From NCBI GenBank assembly GCA_002323995.1, contig DCQY01000027.1, positions 1-24,213 on the forward strand: a stretch of 24,213 nt of DNA. The letters run 5' to 3'. A program made the position numbers and the translations under genes. The stretch comes from Akkermansiaceae bacterium UBA1506 (GTDB lineage Bacteria; Verrucomicrobiota; Verrucomicrobiia; Verrucomicrobiales; DEV007). Within the stretch, counting starts at the first letter, position 1; each line of letters begins with the position of its first letter. The notes beneath the pieces were generated by a model, which made no database searches, was not told the origin of the DNA, and saw only the letters and a list, made by a program, of their open reading frames with translations. Below are positions 1-7,682 of the stretch, one piece after another.

Positions 1-89
1 AAATCAAAGATTTGCCACGTTTCTCTGGTTCACCACGGTTTGACTACTTTAGCTGGATTGATATAGATACCTCAAATGGGTGGAGGTGA
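1..89 (+). CDS. 3' end of an unidentified protein gene (partial)
   Basis: One frame is open from the left edge to a TGA at 87-89 and encodes 28 residues ending in FDYFSWIDIDTSNGWR. The other two forward frames stop by position 66. The composition looks like a real protein C-terminus, but too little is visible to name a family. A GGAGG at 82-86 overlaps the stop codon and could serve the following DUF420 gene, which would make the two genes an operon. It could also be a chance open frame. Confidence 0.35.
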   Translation, partial: IKDLPRFSGSPRFDYFSWIDIDTSNGWR

Positions 90-112
90 TTATTTTTCTG
101 ATTTGATAATGA

Positions 113-769
113 GTGGCTGTGTGGAAAAAACCGACAGCGATTGATTCCGATGACGAGCTTCTAAACGTAGCTATTGTGGAAAGAATGCGTGCAACTCCCC
201 AGAATTTTCAAACTCGAAAGGACTACCGGTTGCTGGCGCCGAATAAGGCGCTTGGCAACCGGCTTGTTGTGGTGAGTTGGATTCTGACTCTGGTTGTCTG
301 GGGCCTCGTTGGGGCGATGCAAAGGATATCCATTCCAATTCCCGAGAGCTGGGACCTTTCCATCCTTCCCGCCATTAATGCCCTGCTCAACACCCTAGTA
401 GCGTTCTGTTTGGTCGGAGCGGTCGTCGCCATTGTGAAATTAAATCGTGCGGATTTGCACAAGAAACTCATCAATTTGGCTGTGCTGCTATCAATTCTGT
501 TTCTCCTCAGCTACGTCAGTTATCACCTCACCCACGGCGAAGTTAAGTATGGTGGGGAAGGGGCAATCAGGAAGGTTTACTTTTTCTTCCTTATTTCTCA
601 CATCGCTCTCGCAGCATTCAGTTTTCCGTTCATTCTCCTTAGTCTGAGTTATGCGATCTCAAACCAGTTCGCGAAACACCGTCGTCTCGTTAAGGTGGCT
701 TTTCCGATGTGGCTATATGTGGCCATGACTGGCCCGATCGTCTATCTGATGCTCCGACCCTACTATTGA
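113..769 (+). CDS. DUF420 family integral membrane protein
   Basis: This 218-residue protein has a hydrophilic N-terminus of about 45 residues followed by about five membrane segments. The core, with LNRADLHKKL, then YHLTHGE, then YFFFLISHIALA and a final KHRRLVKVAFPMWLYVAMTG, fits the DUF420 (YozB-like) family. That family often sits in or near cytochrome c oxidase and haem-copper assembly loci, so a role in respiratory membrane biogenesis is a family-based guess. The start is GTG at 113, because an in-frame TGA lies directly before it at 110-112. A GGAGG at 82-86 is rather far upstream (about 26 bases). An ATG at 109 is in another frame that stops quickly. It converges with the beta-propeller gene and no clear terminator separates them. 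Confidence 0.8.
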   Translation: MAVWKKPTAIDSDDELLNVAIVERMRATPQNFQTRKDYRLLAPNKALGNRLVVVSWILTLVVWGLVGAMQRISIPIPESWDLSILPAINALLNTLVAFCLVGAVVAIVKLNRADLHKKLINLAVLLSILFLLSYVSYHLTHGEVKYGGEGAIRKVYFFFLISHIALAAFSFPFILLSLSYAISNQFAKHRRLVKVAFPMWLYVAMTGPIVYLMLRPYY

Positions 770-826
770 GCATTGAGTCGGGATCCTTTTCGAGGGACAG
801 GCCCGGTAGCTTTGAGTGAAATAGTT

Positions 827-2098
827 TTACTCGACGCAAAACAAGTGTTTTTCGCCTCGAAGCAATAGTTTCCCGCCGAAGGGTACCGGTGTCGCAAGAA
901 TTTGTTCGCCCATGGCATTCTCGCTGAGGAGCTCAAAGGTTTCTCCCACCTTAGCGGCAAAAACGACTCCATCTTCACGGGCGGCGTAAAGAATGCCCCC
1001 CGCAATGACGGGCGATGCGTAGTAGGCATCAGCGGCTCGCGGAAACGCCTCCTCCCAGTGAGCCTTGCCGGTCTCGGGATCAACAGCCACGAGTCCTCCT
1101 TTGTGACGAAGAAGATAGACCTTGCCCTCGTAAGCCACCGGGCTGGCGACATAGACACCAAACTTGTCAGTCTCCCAGAGACGGTGCGTCTCAGTCACAT
1201 CTCCGCTGCCTCCTAAGCGTATTGCATGAACTGAAGCTTGCATCCGGTCGTCTCGTCCGACCGGAATGATCGCGATGTCATCGATAACAACCGGAGTGGC
1301 AATATGCGGCCAAAGCTTCATTCCCTCGGGATTAAATCCGCCACTAGACCAAATCAGTTCGCCTGTTTCGGTCGCGTAAGTGGTGACGTGATCGGAACAC
1401 CAGACCATGACAGCGTCCTTGTCTCCGTGGCGAATCGGAACCGGAGTGGTATACCCGTTATCGTTTTCGGGTGGCACGTCGTAGTTGCGTGCTGTCTTCC
1501 AGAGGATCCTTCCAGTTGAAAGATCAAATGCAGCAATCCAGGAATCTCCAGAATGAAGGCGCGGGAGGATAAGTTTCTTGTCGACAATGACTGGAGAACT
1601 TCCCTGATCCCAGTAGAGTTCTTGAGGTCCAAAGTCGTCAGCGAGATTCCGCTTCCATCGGATGGTCCCGTCCATTTCCAGACTCGCAAGAGTGCCGCTT
1701 TTGAAGTGAACATAGAGGGCTTCACCGTCTGTGACTGGAGAGGAATTACAGCTTGTACCTAGCTTTTTATGCTTCGCGGGGCGCTCTTGTCCGAATTTGG
1801 TTTCCCATACCTTTTGCCCCGAAAGGTCAAAAGCGATCACAGAGTCCATACCGGCGTCGGGCGTGGTCACGTAAATTCTGCCGTCATGGACGACTGGAAC
1901 CGAGGCGCCTTTTCCCGGGAGAGACACCTTCCACTTCACGGATCCCGGGGGCCACTCGGTTGGATAATTTTCGCCCTCTCGGCTTCCAGTATGTTCCGGA
2001 CCTCGCCAATTAGACCAATTTTCGGCCTTTAGGCTAGTGATAATAAGCGAAACAAGAACTACAACGAACATGAACGAGGAAAGGGGGTAGACTTTCAT
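827..2098 (-). CDS. Secreted PQQ-like beta-propeller repeat protein
   Basis: From the ATG at 2098 the product is 423 residues. It begins with a Sec signal peptide (MKVYPLSSF, then a hydrophobic run ending near SLKAENW). The mature part opens with NWRGPEHTG, a typical start for PQQ-binding-like (PQQ_2/WD40-like) beta-propellers, and carries repeats of the form VIAFDLSGQKVWE, IAAFDLSTGRILWK, TYATETGELIW and LVAVDPETGKAHWE, which mark successive blades. Such secreted propellers are abundant in Verrucomicrobiota and Planctomycetota. Their ligand is usually unknown, and no catalytic role can be assigned. The frame is open to a TTG at 2131, but the ATG at 2098 starts the signal peptide cleanly. It is transcribed divergently from the Gfo/Idh gene, with about 165 bp between the starts. 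Confidence 0.85.
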   Translation of the reverse strand: MKVYPLSSFMFVVVLVSLIITSLKAENWSNWRGPEHTGSREGENYPTEWPPGSVKWKVSLPGKGASVPVVHDGRIYVTTPDAGMDSVIAFDLSGQKVWETKFGQERPAKHKKLGTSCNSSPVTDGEALYVHFKSGTLASLEMDGTIRWKRNLADDFGPQELYWDQGSSPVIVDKKLILPRLHSGDSWIAAFDLSTGRILWKTARNYDVPPENDNGYTTPVPIRHGDKDAVMVWCSDHVTTYATETGELIWSSGGFNPEGMKLWPHIATPVVIDDIAIIPVGRDDRMQASVHAIRLGGSGDVTETHRLWETDKFGVYVASPVAYEGKVYLLRHKGGLVAVDPETGKAHWEEAFPRAADAYYASPVIAGGILYAAREDGVVFAAKVGETFELLSENAMGEQILATPVPFGGKLLLRGEKHLFCVE

Positions 2099-2263
2099 GG
2101 TGAAACCTAGCACATGAAGCACGATGCCCAACCTACGTTAGCGCGTCCTATATCACCATTCCGCTACGATTCTGCCGATGATAAATCCACGGAAACAGGG
2201 ACACAAAAAGAATTGAACAGACCGCCTTCCCGCTTGTAGAGTCCTGCTTCAATTAGAGATATA

Positions 2264-3550
2264 ATGAAAAACCCATCCAATCGTCGTAAATTTCTCAAAA
2301 AGGCTGCCTTGTTTGGCGCCGCTCCAATGATTGTGCCCTCTTCCGTCCTGGGGCTAGGAGACAAAGTCGCACCCAGTAATCGTATTACCGTAGGTGGCAT
2401 TGGCCTCGGCCCCCGCGGTCGAAAAGTGCTAAGCTCGTTTCTTGCTCAGCCTGATTGCCGTTTTGTTGCTATTGCTGACCCGCAGAAAGAGCGGAGAGAG
2501 ATCATCAAACGAATGGCAGACCGCCAGTATGAGAACACTGACTGCGTGACTTACGACGACATGTCTGGCGTTCTAGAGCGTGATGATATTGACGCCGTTG
2601 TGATCGCCACTGGTGACCGCTGGCACACAACAGCCTCTGTCTATGCAGCGCGTGCCGGAAAAGACATTTACTGCGAAAAGCCTTGTGCCATGAATATGCA
2701 GGAGTGCCGTGAACTCGATGAAGAAGTCACCAAACACAAGCGTGTTTTCCAAGCTGGAACGCAGCGCCGTAATGTCGGTAACTTTGGTTTGGCTCAGGAT
2801 CTCGCCAAGACAGGTAAACTGGGCAACATGACCGCCGTCCATGCCGGTATCCTTGCGCTTCAAGATTACCTTGAGCCTCTTCCTGAGGAGCCACTTCCAG
2901 ATCCCGAAATCGTCAACTGGGATAAGTGGGTCGGACCGGCTCCGATGAAGCCATATAACGCTGAATATTGCAAAGGGCGCTGGCGCAACCATGCTGGATT
3001 CTACGCTGCCTGGAGATTACCCGAATGGGGAGCGCACACGATTGACCTCTGTCAGTGGGCAGCTGATGCGGATGGAACGGCACCAGTCGAATACGAGGCG
3101 GTGGACGATAACACCATTCACGCCACCTACGAAAACGGGATTAAATTAGTGATGCGCCTTTCTGGATTCAAAGACGAGGGCGAATGGACTCCGGGTCTTG
3201 GTTCGTGTCCAGTCAAGTTTGAAGGTGATGAAGGCTGGGTCGAAGCAGGCGATTTTGAAGTTCTCGCTGTCAGCGACGATAAACTTCTCGAGGGCAGAGA
3301 CTACGAGAAAATGGCCGGAACTGACCCGATTAATCACGTCCGGGACTTTATGGATTGCGTGAAGACGCGAGAGCAGCCGCGTTGTAACTCCACAGTGACC
3401 CGGAATGGCCATCTTGCATGTTTCGCTGCCGCGACAAGCTGGAAACTCGGTCGCAAGGTGACCTTCGATCCGGTCAAGGAAGAGTTCATCGGAGACGATG
3501 AAGCAAATTCTTACCGCAGTTACGAGCGCCGAGGCCCCTACACCATCTAA
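2264..3550 (+). CDS. Tat-exported Gfo/Idh/MocA family NAD(P)-dependent oxidoreductase
   Basis: The 428-residue protein begins with a twin-arginine signal: NRRKFLKK at 6-13, then a hydrophobic stretch to about residue 30. The Rossmann domain follows, with GGIGLGPRG at 44-52 and an acidic strand end at AIADP (69-73). The family motif EKP is at 138-140, and GAHTIDLCQWA near 256-266 supplies the conserved His258 and Asp261 region of the C-terminal substrate domain. Members oxidise or reduce sugars, inositols and related alcohols, but the substrate cannot be read here. Tat export is expected for a protein folded with its nicotinamide cofactor. The start ATG at 2264 has no strong Shine-Dalgarno sequence. 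The gene ends just before a strong terminator and is probably monocistronic. Confidence 0.9.
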   Translation: MKNPSNRRKFLKKAALFGAAPMIVPSSVLGLGDKVAPSNRITVGGIGLGPRGRKVLSSFLAQPDCRFVAIADPQKERREIIKRMADRQYENTDCVTYDDMSGVLERDDIDAVVIATGDRWHTTASVYAARAGKDIYCEKPCAMNMQECRELDEEVTKHKRVFQAGTQRRNVGNFGLAQDLAKTGKLGNMTAVHAGILALQDYLEPLPEEPLPDPEIVNWDKWVGPAPMKPYNAEYCKGRWRNHAGFYAAWRLPEWGAHTIDLCQWAADADGTAPVEYEAVDDNTIHATYENGIKLVMRLSGFKDEGEWTPGLGSCPVKFEGDEGWVEAGDFEVLAVSDDKLLEGRDYEKMAGTDPINHVRDFMDCVKTREQPRCNSTVTRNGHLACFAAATSWKLGRKVTFDPVKEEFIGDDEANSYRSYERRGPYTI

Positions 3551-3570
3551 GGCTTTCCAACGGCTCCAAG

Positions 3571-3601
3571 ATTCCGGGCTCATCCAGAGCCCGGAATTTT
3601 T
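3571..3601 (+). terminator. Intrinsic terminator of the Gfo/Idh gene
   Basis: A perfect 11-bp stem (ATTCCGGGCTC at 3571-3581 pairing with GAGCCCGGAAT at 3587-3597) with a 5-base loop is followed by TTTT. It lies 20 bases after the TAA at 3550. This is a textbook Rho-independent terminator. Confidence 0.9.
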
Positions 3602-3801
3602 GGTTTAGTCCGGACCTTCGAAGGCGATTGGAATACGGCATTTTGAGTTGAGGGAATCTTTGTCGCTATGACGGACGGGGTTTTAAGGTAACTTCGCCCG
3701 CTCGCCCGACTTCTCCCTGGTGTCGAAGCGTTTCCAAAACTCGTGACTTTCGTTCTCGACCTAAAACTTGAGGGGTCCCGGTTTCGGATGAACCTTTCTA
3801 A

Positions 3802-3826
3802 AGCGTTTTAGGGGCGCCGAAACGCT
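3802..3826 (-). terminator. Possible weak terminator downstream of the feoB-like gene
   Basis: AGCGTTT at 3802-3808 can pair with AAACGCT at 3820-3826 across an 11-base loop, 10 bases beyond the stop of the FeoB-like gene on the minus strand. No run of T follows, so termination here is uncertain. Confidence 0.25.
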
Positions 3827-3835
3827 GGGATACTT

Positions 3836-5539
3836 TTAGAAGAAAAGTGTCCCAATCCACGCGATTGCCAGAGAGAACGCACTGGCCCATGCCATCTGGC
3901 GCAAACACAGCTTGGCCGCGAAGGCCCAACGCATCTCCTTTCCGATGGTGTAGAGCGTGACTAGGCAGGGAAGAAGGACGCCAGCAAGATAGACTGCTGT
4001 TAGAACTTGTGCGGGATTTTCAAGTCCAACTTTGAGTGCTCCCCAATCGTCGTCTAGTAACCCAATCGCAATGCCGTCTTTGCGGATCGAACCGAGGGCA
4101 ATAGCCGTGGCGGCTTCACCGGGAAGGCTAAAGAGAGCCATGAGCGGCTGGAGTATGCGCCCGAGGGCATCAAGGATTCCAAGGTAGGCCAGGGTAGCGG
4201 CGACAAAACAGATTGCCGCAAAAACTGGAAGTGCCATGATGACAAACTGATGAATGCTTTCGACGACCTCACGGGAAATTCCTCGTATCGAAGGTTTGTG
4301 TAGTGGATCTGAATCTGGGAGGAGTAGCTGGTTATTGGCCATCCGCAGCACCTTGGGAGTGTTGAAGCGCAGGTAGATAAGGGTGGTCACGGTCAGGACA
4401 ACGATGTAAACGACGCTGAGTTCGGACATTTCTGCTGCGGCAAACACAGCGAGGGTTGCCGGGAGCTGGTATGAGCAGGCGGAGCCAAAGGAAATTGCAG
4501 AAACACACGCGCCTCTTGAACAGGAAGCACATGAACGACTCGCGATCACGGCAGGAACATTGCAACCAAATCCCATGATGACTCGGACCAAATCTCGTCC
4601 TCCAATTCCAAATGGTCTCAGGTAGGGGTGCAAGGCGACAGAAAGCCGGTCAATCAGGCCGGTCGATTTATAGATCGCAAGTATAGCTGAAAAGATAATG
4701 ATCGTAGGCAGGGCATAAAGGATCAGAAAAGGAAACATGGAAACCAAGCCGTAGTCGCCTGAGAAGAGTGATGCCAAAAACGGGGGAGCGTTCTCTATCC
4801 ATGCTTGAAGCGGGGAAATAATCGTGGTGACAGGGGCGTAAAGCCAGTCAGCGAATCGATTGGCCAGCGTCACGGCGATGATAGTCGGACATAGGAGGAG
4901 AGAGACTGCAACGAGAGGATGTCCCACAATGAGTTCCGTCTTGGGAATGTGCTTTTCCGGAGGGGGGTAGTCCGTGACAAGCAGGTCTAGGTCACTTTTC
5001 TGAAAGCGGAAAAAAGAATCTCGGTTAACGGCATTTCGAATTTCGTCTCCTACGCTCTCCCCGAAACTGCGGGCATCGACAAGGAACACCGGGACTGTAC
5101 AAGTTTCAGCAAGATCACGTTGGAGCTTAGCTCCCTCCGGTTGCTGATTAATGCGATCCGAAAAGGTTAGGACAATAAATCCTGCTTTCCCCTCGACCAT
5201 CGGGAGGAGCAAATGCAACTGCTCAACAGCTCGATCTGCTTTCACGACGAGCATGACTTGACTGGACTTCGACAGCGCTTCCTTCGTGGCATTTGCGGTT
5301 TCAGTTTCCGAGTCACGATAAATTCCGGGGCTGTCGACCCATGATATTTCGTTGTCGGGATAGGAATCGCAAGCAAGAGTAGACCCCCTAAAATTCTCCG
5401 GTGTCGAAAAACGTCCGCTGAGGCGTGACAGCAACTGAGTTTTTCCTACGCTTTCGAGGCCGAGAGAAAGAACCTGCTTATTGGGCTTTGAGGTTTCTCT
5501 ATGACCCTTCGCGGAAGAAGAGAATAGTGGAGTCTTCAT
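3836..5539 (-). CDS. FeoB-like ferrous iron (metal) transporter, short divergent form
   Basis: The 567-residue protein has an N-terminal G domain and a C-terminal polytopic Gate/nucleoside-recognition-type permease. The G domain shows the P-loop GLESVGKT (27-34), RGST (51-54) as the likely G2, and DSPG (69-72) as G3. The usual G4 NxxD is replaced by TFSD (125-128), so guanine recognition may be weakened. The permease holds the FeoB core GFGCNVPAV (323-331) and the second-half signature SIRKDGI (484-490). Between them is a Cys-rich stretch (Cys337, 340, 345, 355). FeoB imports Fe(II) across the inner membrane, and this assignment rests on the family. Typical FeoB proteins are longer (roughly 650-770 residues), and no feoA is adjacent. 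The start is the ATG at 5539, with no clear Shine-Dalgarno sequence. Confidence 0.82.
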   Translation of the reverse strand: MKTPLFSSSAKGHRETSKPNKQVLSLGLESVGKTQLLSRLSGRFSTPENFRGSTLACDSYPDNEISWVDSPGIYRDSETETANATKEALSKSSQVMLVVKADRAVEQLHLLLPMVEGKAGFIVLTFSDRINQQPEGAKLQRDLAETCTVPVFLVDARSFGESVGDEIRNAVNRDSFFRFQKSDLDLLVTDYPPPEKHIPKTELIVGHPLVAVSLLLCPTIIAVTLANRFADWLYAPVTTIISPLQAWIENAPPFLASLFSGDYGLVSMFPFLILYALPTIIIFSAILAIYKSTGLIDRLSVALHPYLRPFGIGGRDLVRVIMGFGCNVPAVIASRSCASCSRGACVSAISFGSACSYQLPATLAVFAAAEMSELSVVYIVVLTVTTLIYLRFNTPKVLRMANNQLLLPDSDPLHKPSIRGISREVVESIHQFVIMALPVFAAICFVAATLAYLGILDALGRILQPLMALFSLPGEAATAIALGSIRKDGIAIGLLDDDWGALKVGLENPAQVLTAVYLAGVLLPCLVTLYTIGKEMRWAFAAKLCLRQMAWASAFSLAIAWIGTLFF

Positions 5540-5625
5540 TAAGAATGGTGCGGCGTGTAGGGAGGAAGATGTGACTCTTCACGACGAATGTTAGGATATC
5601 AGCTGTCTTGAGCGAGTTTTGGCTG

Positions 5626-5640
5626 GTCTCAATCTGAGAC
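5626..5640. promoter_or_regulatory. Palindrome upstream of the feoB-like gene, possible operator
   Basis: GTCTCA-ATC-TGAGAC is a perfect 6-bp inverted repeat with a 3-base spacer, 87 bases before the FeoB-like start codon in a 230-bp non-coding gap. Its size and position suit a dimeric repressor site. It does not match the Fur, MntR or DtxR consensus sequences that I know, so the regulator is unknown. Confidence 0.3.
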
Positions 5641-5769
5641 TTTGACAACTGATTCTGCTTCTGGATCACGGTTTTATGAGAAAGGGCCGGCTATACCGAC
5701 TTGTTGAGATCATTCCTCGAACTGCTTTTAAGCGTGGATTGGTTGCCATTTAGTCGATTGAAACCGAGC

Positions 5770-6975
5770 CTACTTAATGGCTGTCGCGTAGTCTTCGACC
5801 TCAGCAGGCGAAGCTTCTTCATCGGGCTCGACGGCACAGGTGCAATCCTCGCAGCAGGAGAGGTCATCAATCATGAAACCGTGTTCCTTCCATTGCTTTA
5901 AAGGCTCTGTCCATTCGTGTCCAAGGCGCTCTGCAATCGTCCGGGCAATAATTCCGAAGCGGGCCCGAAATTTGTAGATAAAACAAAATATAGACTGGCG
6001 GTGCTGAAGCAGCGGCCCGCTGTAGAACAAGTTAGCCAGATTGGGTGATTCGTCTGCTTCCTCGGTGAAAGAAGTATGCCCGTTCTCGTCTATAAACCAT
6101 GAAGCTACTGGTCCTAGACCACCTCGGAATCCAGTGGCGAGAATTGGCGGCGTCGATATCTCAAAAGGCTCATTTTCACCGTCGATGAGAACGTAGTCTT
6201 CTCCCACTTTTTTCACTTCTACGATGTCGGCGTTTTTGTAAAAGCGAACGGTTCCGGAGGCATTTAGAAGAACATCCTTTAAACGGTCAGTCGTGAAGGG
6301 GCTCAGGGCTCGGCTGGGGTCGGGACTATTCTGGTGCCAGGGTTCACCCCGCGAGAGAAGATGAACCGTTTTGCCCTGCCGGGCAAGATGCACGGCGGCG
6401 TCGATGCCACTCTCGAACCCACCGATTACGGCATGCTCGACGCCGGGAATCTCGCTCCAGTCAACGACTGAACTGTTGTGAATACAAAAATCGCTCCCGC
6501 GAATATCGATTCGAGGAAAAAAGAATTCTCCACCGGCCCAGATCACATGTCGGGCATGAAGATTCGCACTCTCTGTGATGAGGGTAAGGGAGTCATCGGC
6601 TTTTTCAACGCCCTTGACTTCGATCCCTGTTTTCACTTCCAGTTGGTAAAACTCGGCTACAGCGTTGAGGTAGCGCGAATATTCCGGCCCGGTTGGATGT
6701 TCGGTGTGAAGATAGTCTGCCGGAGATGTATGTGGAGTGATCGCGTTAAGATCCACTTGACCAAAAGGGTTGGAGTGGAATGAGGGTGAGATCATTCGCA
6801 TCTGTGCGGGCCACGCTTCGAAGGCTGCACCCACACCCCGCCGATCTAATAGAGCAATATTATCGATACCACAGTCCTTAAGTGCTGCAGCGCAACCGAC
6901 CCCGGCTGGGCCGGCACCAACGATGAGAACGTCATAGATTGCTGAGGCCGGGGTCTGCTCGAATGTAGGGACCAT
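5770..6975 (-). CDS. FAD/NAD(P)-binding oxidoreductase with Cys-rich C-terminal tail
   Basis: The 401-residue protein is a two-dinucleotide-binding-domain flavoprotein. VLIVGAGPAG (16-25) is the FAD Rossmann loop. HAVIGGFESGIDAA (181-194) is the second, NAD(P)-binding loop, with Phe where GGGxSG is common. LATGF (279-283) is the conserved ATG motif. The layout resembles YpdA-like or flavin-monooxygenase-like proteins rather than classical dithiol reductases, since I see no CxxC in the FAD domain. The C-terminus ends with CCEDCTC at 374-380 and an acidic tail, which could bind a metal or act in thiol redox chemistry. The start is the ATG at 6975. The gene lies upstream of the feoB-like gene on the same strand (gap 230 bp) and diverges from hisI. 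The substrate is unknown. Confidence 0.8.
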   Translation of the reverse strand: MVPTFEQTPASAIYDVLIVGAGPAGVGCAAALKDCGIDNIALLDRRGVGAAFEAWPAQMRMISPSFHSNPFGQVDLNAITPHTSPADYLHTEHPTGPEYSRYLNAVAEFYQLEVKTGIEVKGVEKADDSLTLITESANLHARHVIWAGGEFFFPRIDIRGSDFCIHNSSVVDWSEIPGVEHAVIGGFESGIDAAVHLARQGKTVHLLSRGEPWHQNSPDPSRALSPFTTDRLKDVLLNASGTVRFYKNADIVEVKKVGEDYVLIDGENEPFEISTPPILATGFRGGLGPVASWFIDENGHTSFTEEADESPNLANLFYSGPLLQHRQSIFCFIYKFRARFGIIARTIAERLGHEWTEPLKQWKEHGFMIDDLSCCEDCTCAVEPDEEASPAEVEDYATAIK

Positions 6976-6986
6976 GGATCCAAATT

Positions 6987-7021
6987 ATTTGCGTTTGTAT
7001 TTAATGCAAGTAATTTGCGTT
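6987..7021. promoter_or_regulatory. Repeated ATTTGCGTT elements in the flavoprotein/hisI divergent region
   Basis: ATTTGCGTT occurs at 6987-6995 and again at 7013-7021 (26-base period). AATGCAAGT at 7003-7011 is a 7-of-9 match to the reverse complement and lies between them. The cluster is 12-46 bases upstream of the flavoprotein start, where a repressor would act, and about 155 bases or more before hisI. The arrangement suggests binding sites for a dimeric regulator. A metal sensor of the Fur/Zur type is only a guess. Confidence 0.35.
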
Positions 7022-7176
7022 ATTGGTCTGGTTCTATTGAAAATTGGTGACTAGGGGGGAACTAGTTTAATAATCAGCCGCTTTTTTTGAAATGCTGCGC
7101 GAGCGCTTTCCTATTTTCGTTGCGCCTCTGACAGTTATTGCATGTTATGACCCGCAGGGATATATTTAATGAAATC

Positions 7177-7674
7177 ATGACGACTAACACACCACCTATC
7201 TTCTCCGACCGAACCAGTGTTGAACAAGTTGAAGAAGGAACACAATTGGCTCCTAAGTTCGACGATAAAGGGGTTATACCATGCATTACGCAGCACGCTG
7301 AGACACGGGAAATCCTCATGTTTGCCTTTATGAATGAAGAGGCTCTTCGTCTCACCATTGGAACACGTCTAGCGCATTACTGGTCCCGCTCTCGACAGAA
7401 GCTCTGGAAGAAGGGCGAGACATCAGGAATGACTCAAGAAGTCCAGCGTATCCTGATAGATGATGATCAGGACTGCATTATTATTGAGGTAACCCTGACA
7501 ACTCCTGATGCCGGAGGTGACGAAGCATCCTGCCATGTCGGTTATCGTAGTTGTTTCTATCGTGAAATATCCGGAAGCGGAGATGACCTACCGGATCTAA
7601 AATTTATCGAATCCGAGAAAGCTTTCGATCCGGACGCGGTTTACGGTGACACGCCAAATCCCACTCAGCTTTAA
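7177..7674 (+). CDS. hisI: Phosphoribosyl-AMP cyclohydrolase (HisI), stand-alone
   Basis: HisI hydrolyses phosphoribosyl-AMP, opening the purine ring in the early histidine pathway. From the ATG at 7177 the product is 165 residues, with the diagnostic WSRSRQKLWKKGETSG (69-84) and ASCHVGYRSCFYR (117-129). There is no HisE domain and no other his gene nearby. The usual DCDxD motif reads DDDQD (95-99), so one of the three Cys that bind zinc in the characterised archaeal enzyme is Asp here. Cys119 and Cys126 remain, and Cys100 lies just after the motif. Upstream in-frame starts exist at 7147 (ATG) and 7138 (TTG). 7177 was chosen because an AGGGA at 7156-7160 precedes it, though the spacing is long. 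A 50-codon ORF follows 8 bases downstream. Confidence 0.88.
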   Translation: MTTNTPPIFSDRTSVEQVEEGTQLAPKFDDKGVIPCITQHAETREILMFAFMNEEALRLTIGTRLAHYWSRSRQKLWKKGETSGMTQEVQRILIDDDQDCIIIEVTLTTPDAGGDEASCHVGYRSCFYREISGSGDDLPDLKFIESEKAFDPDAVYGDTPNPTQL

Positions 7675-7682
7675 TTGCGGAA

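Noticed and set aside
2213..2240. Sigma-70 type promoter (TTGAAC, 16-base spacer, TGTAGA) before the Tat Gfo/Idh gene
   Set aside because: The position is suitable, but the -10 matches the consensus at only about half of its positions, which is not above chance in such a gap.
5540..5769. A feoA-like gene in the gap before the feoB-like gene
   Set aside because: The gap has the right size, but the minus-strand frame starting with an ATG in this gap stops after 27 codons and shows no SH3-like FeoA sequence.
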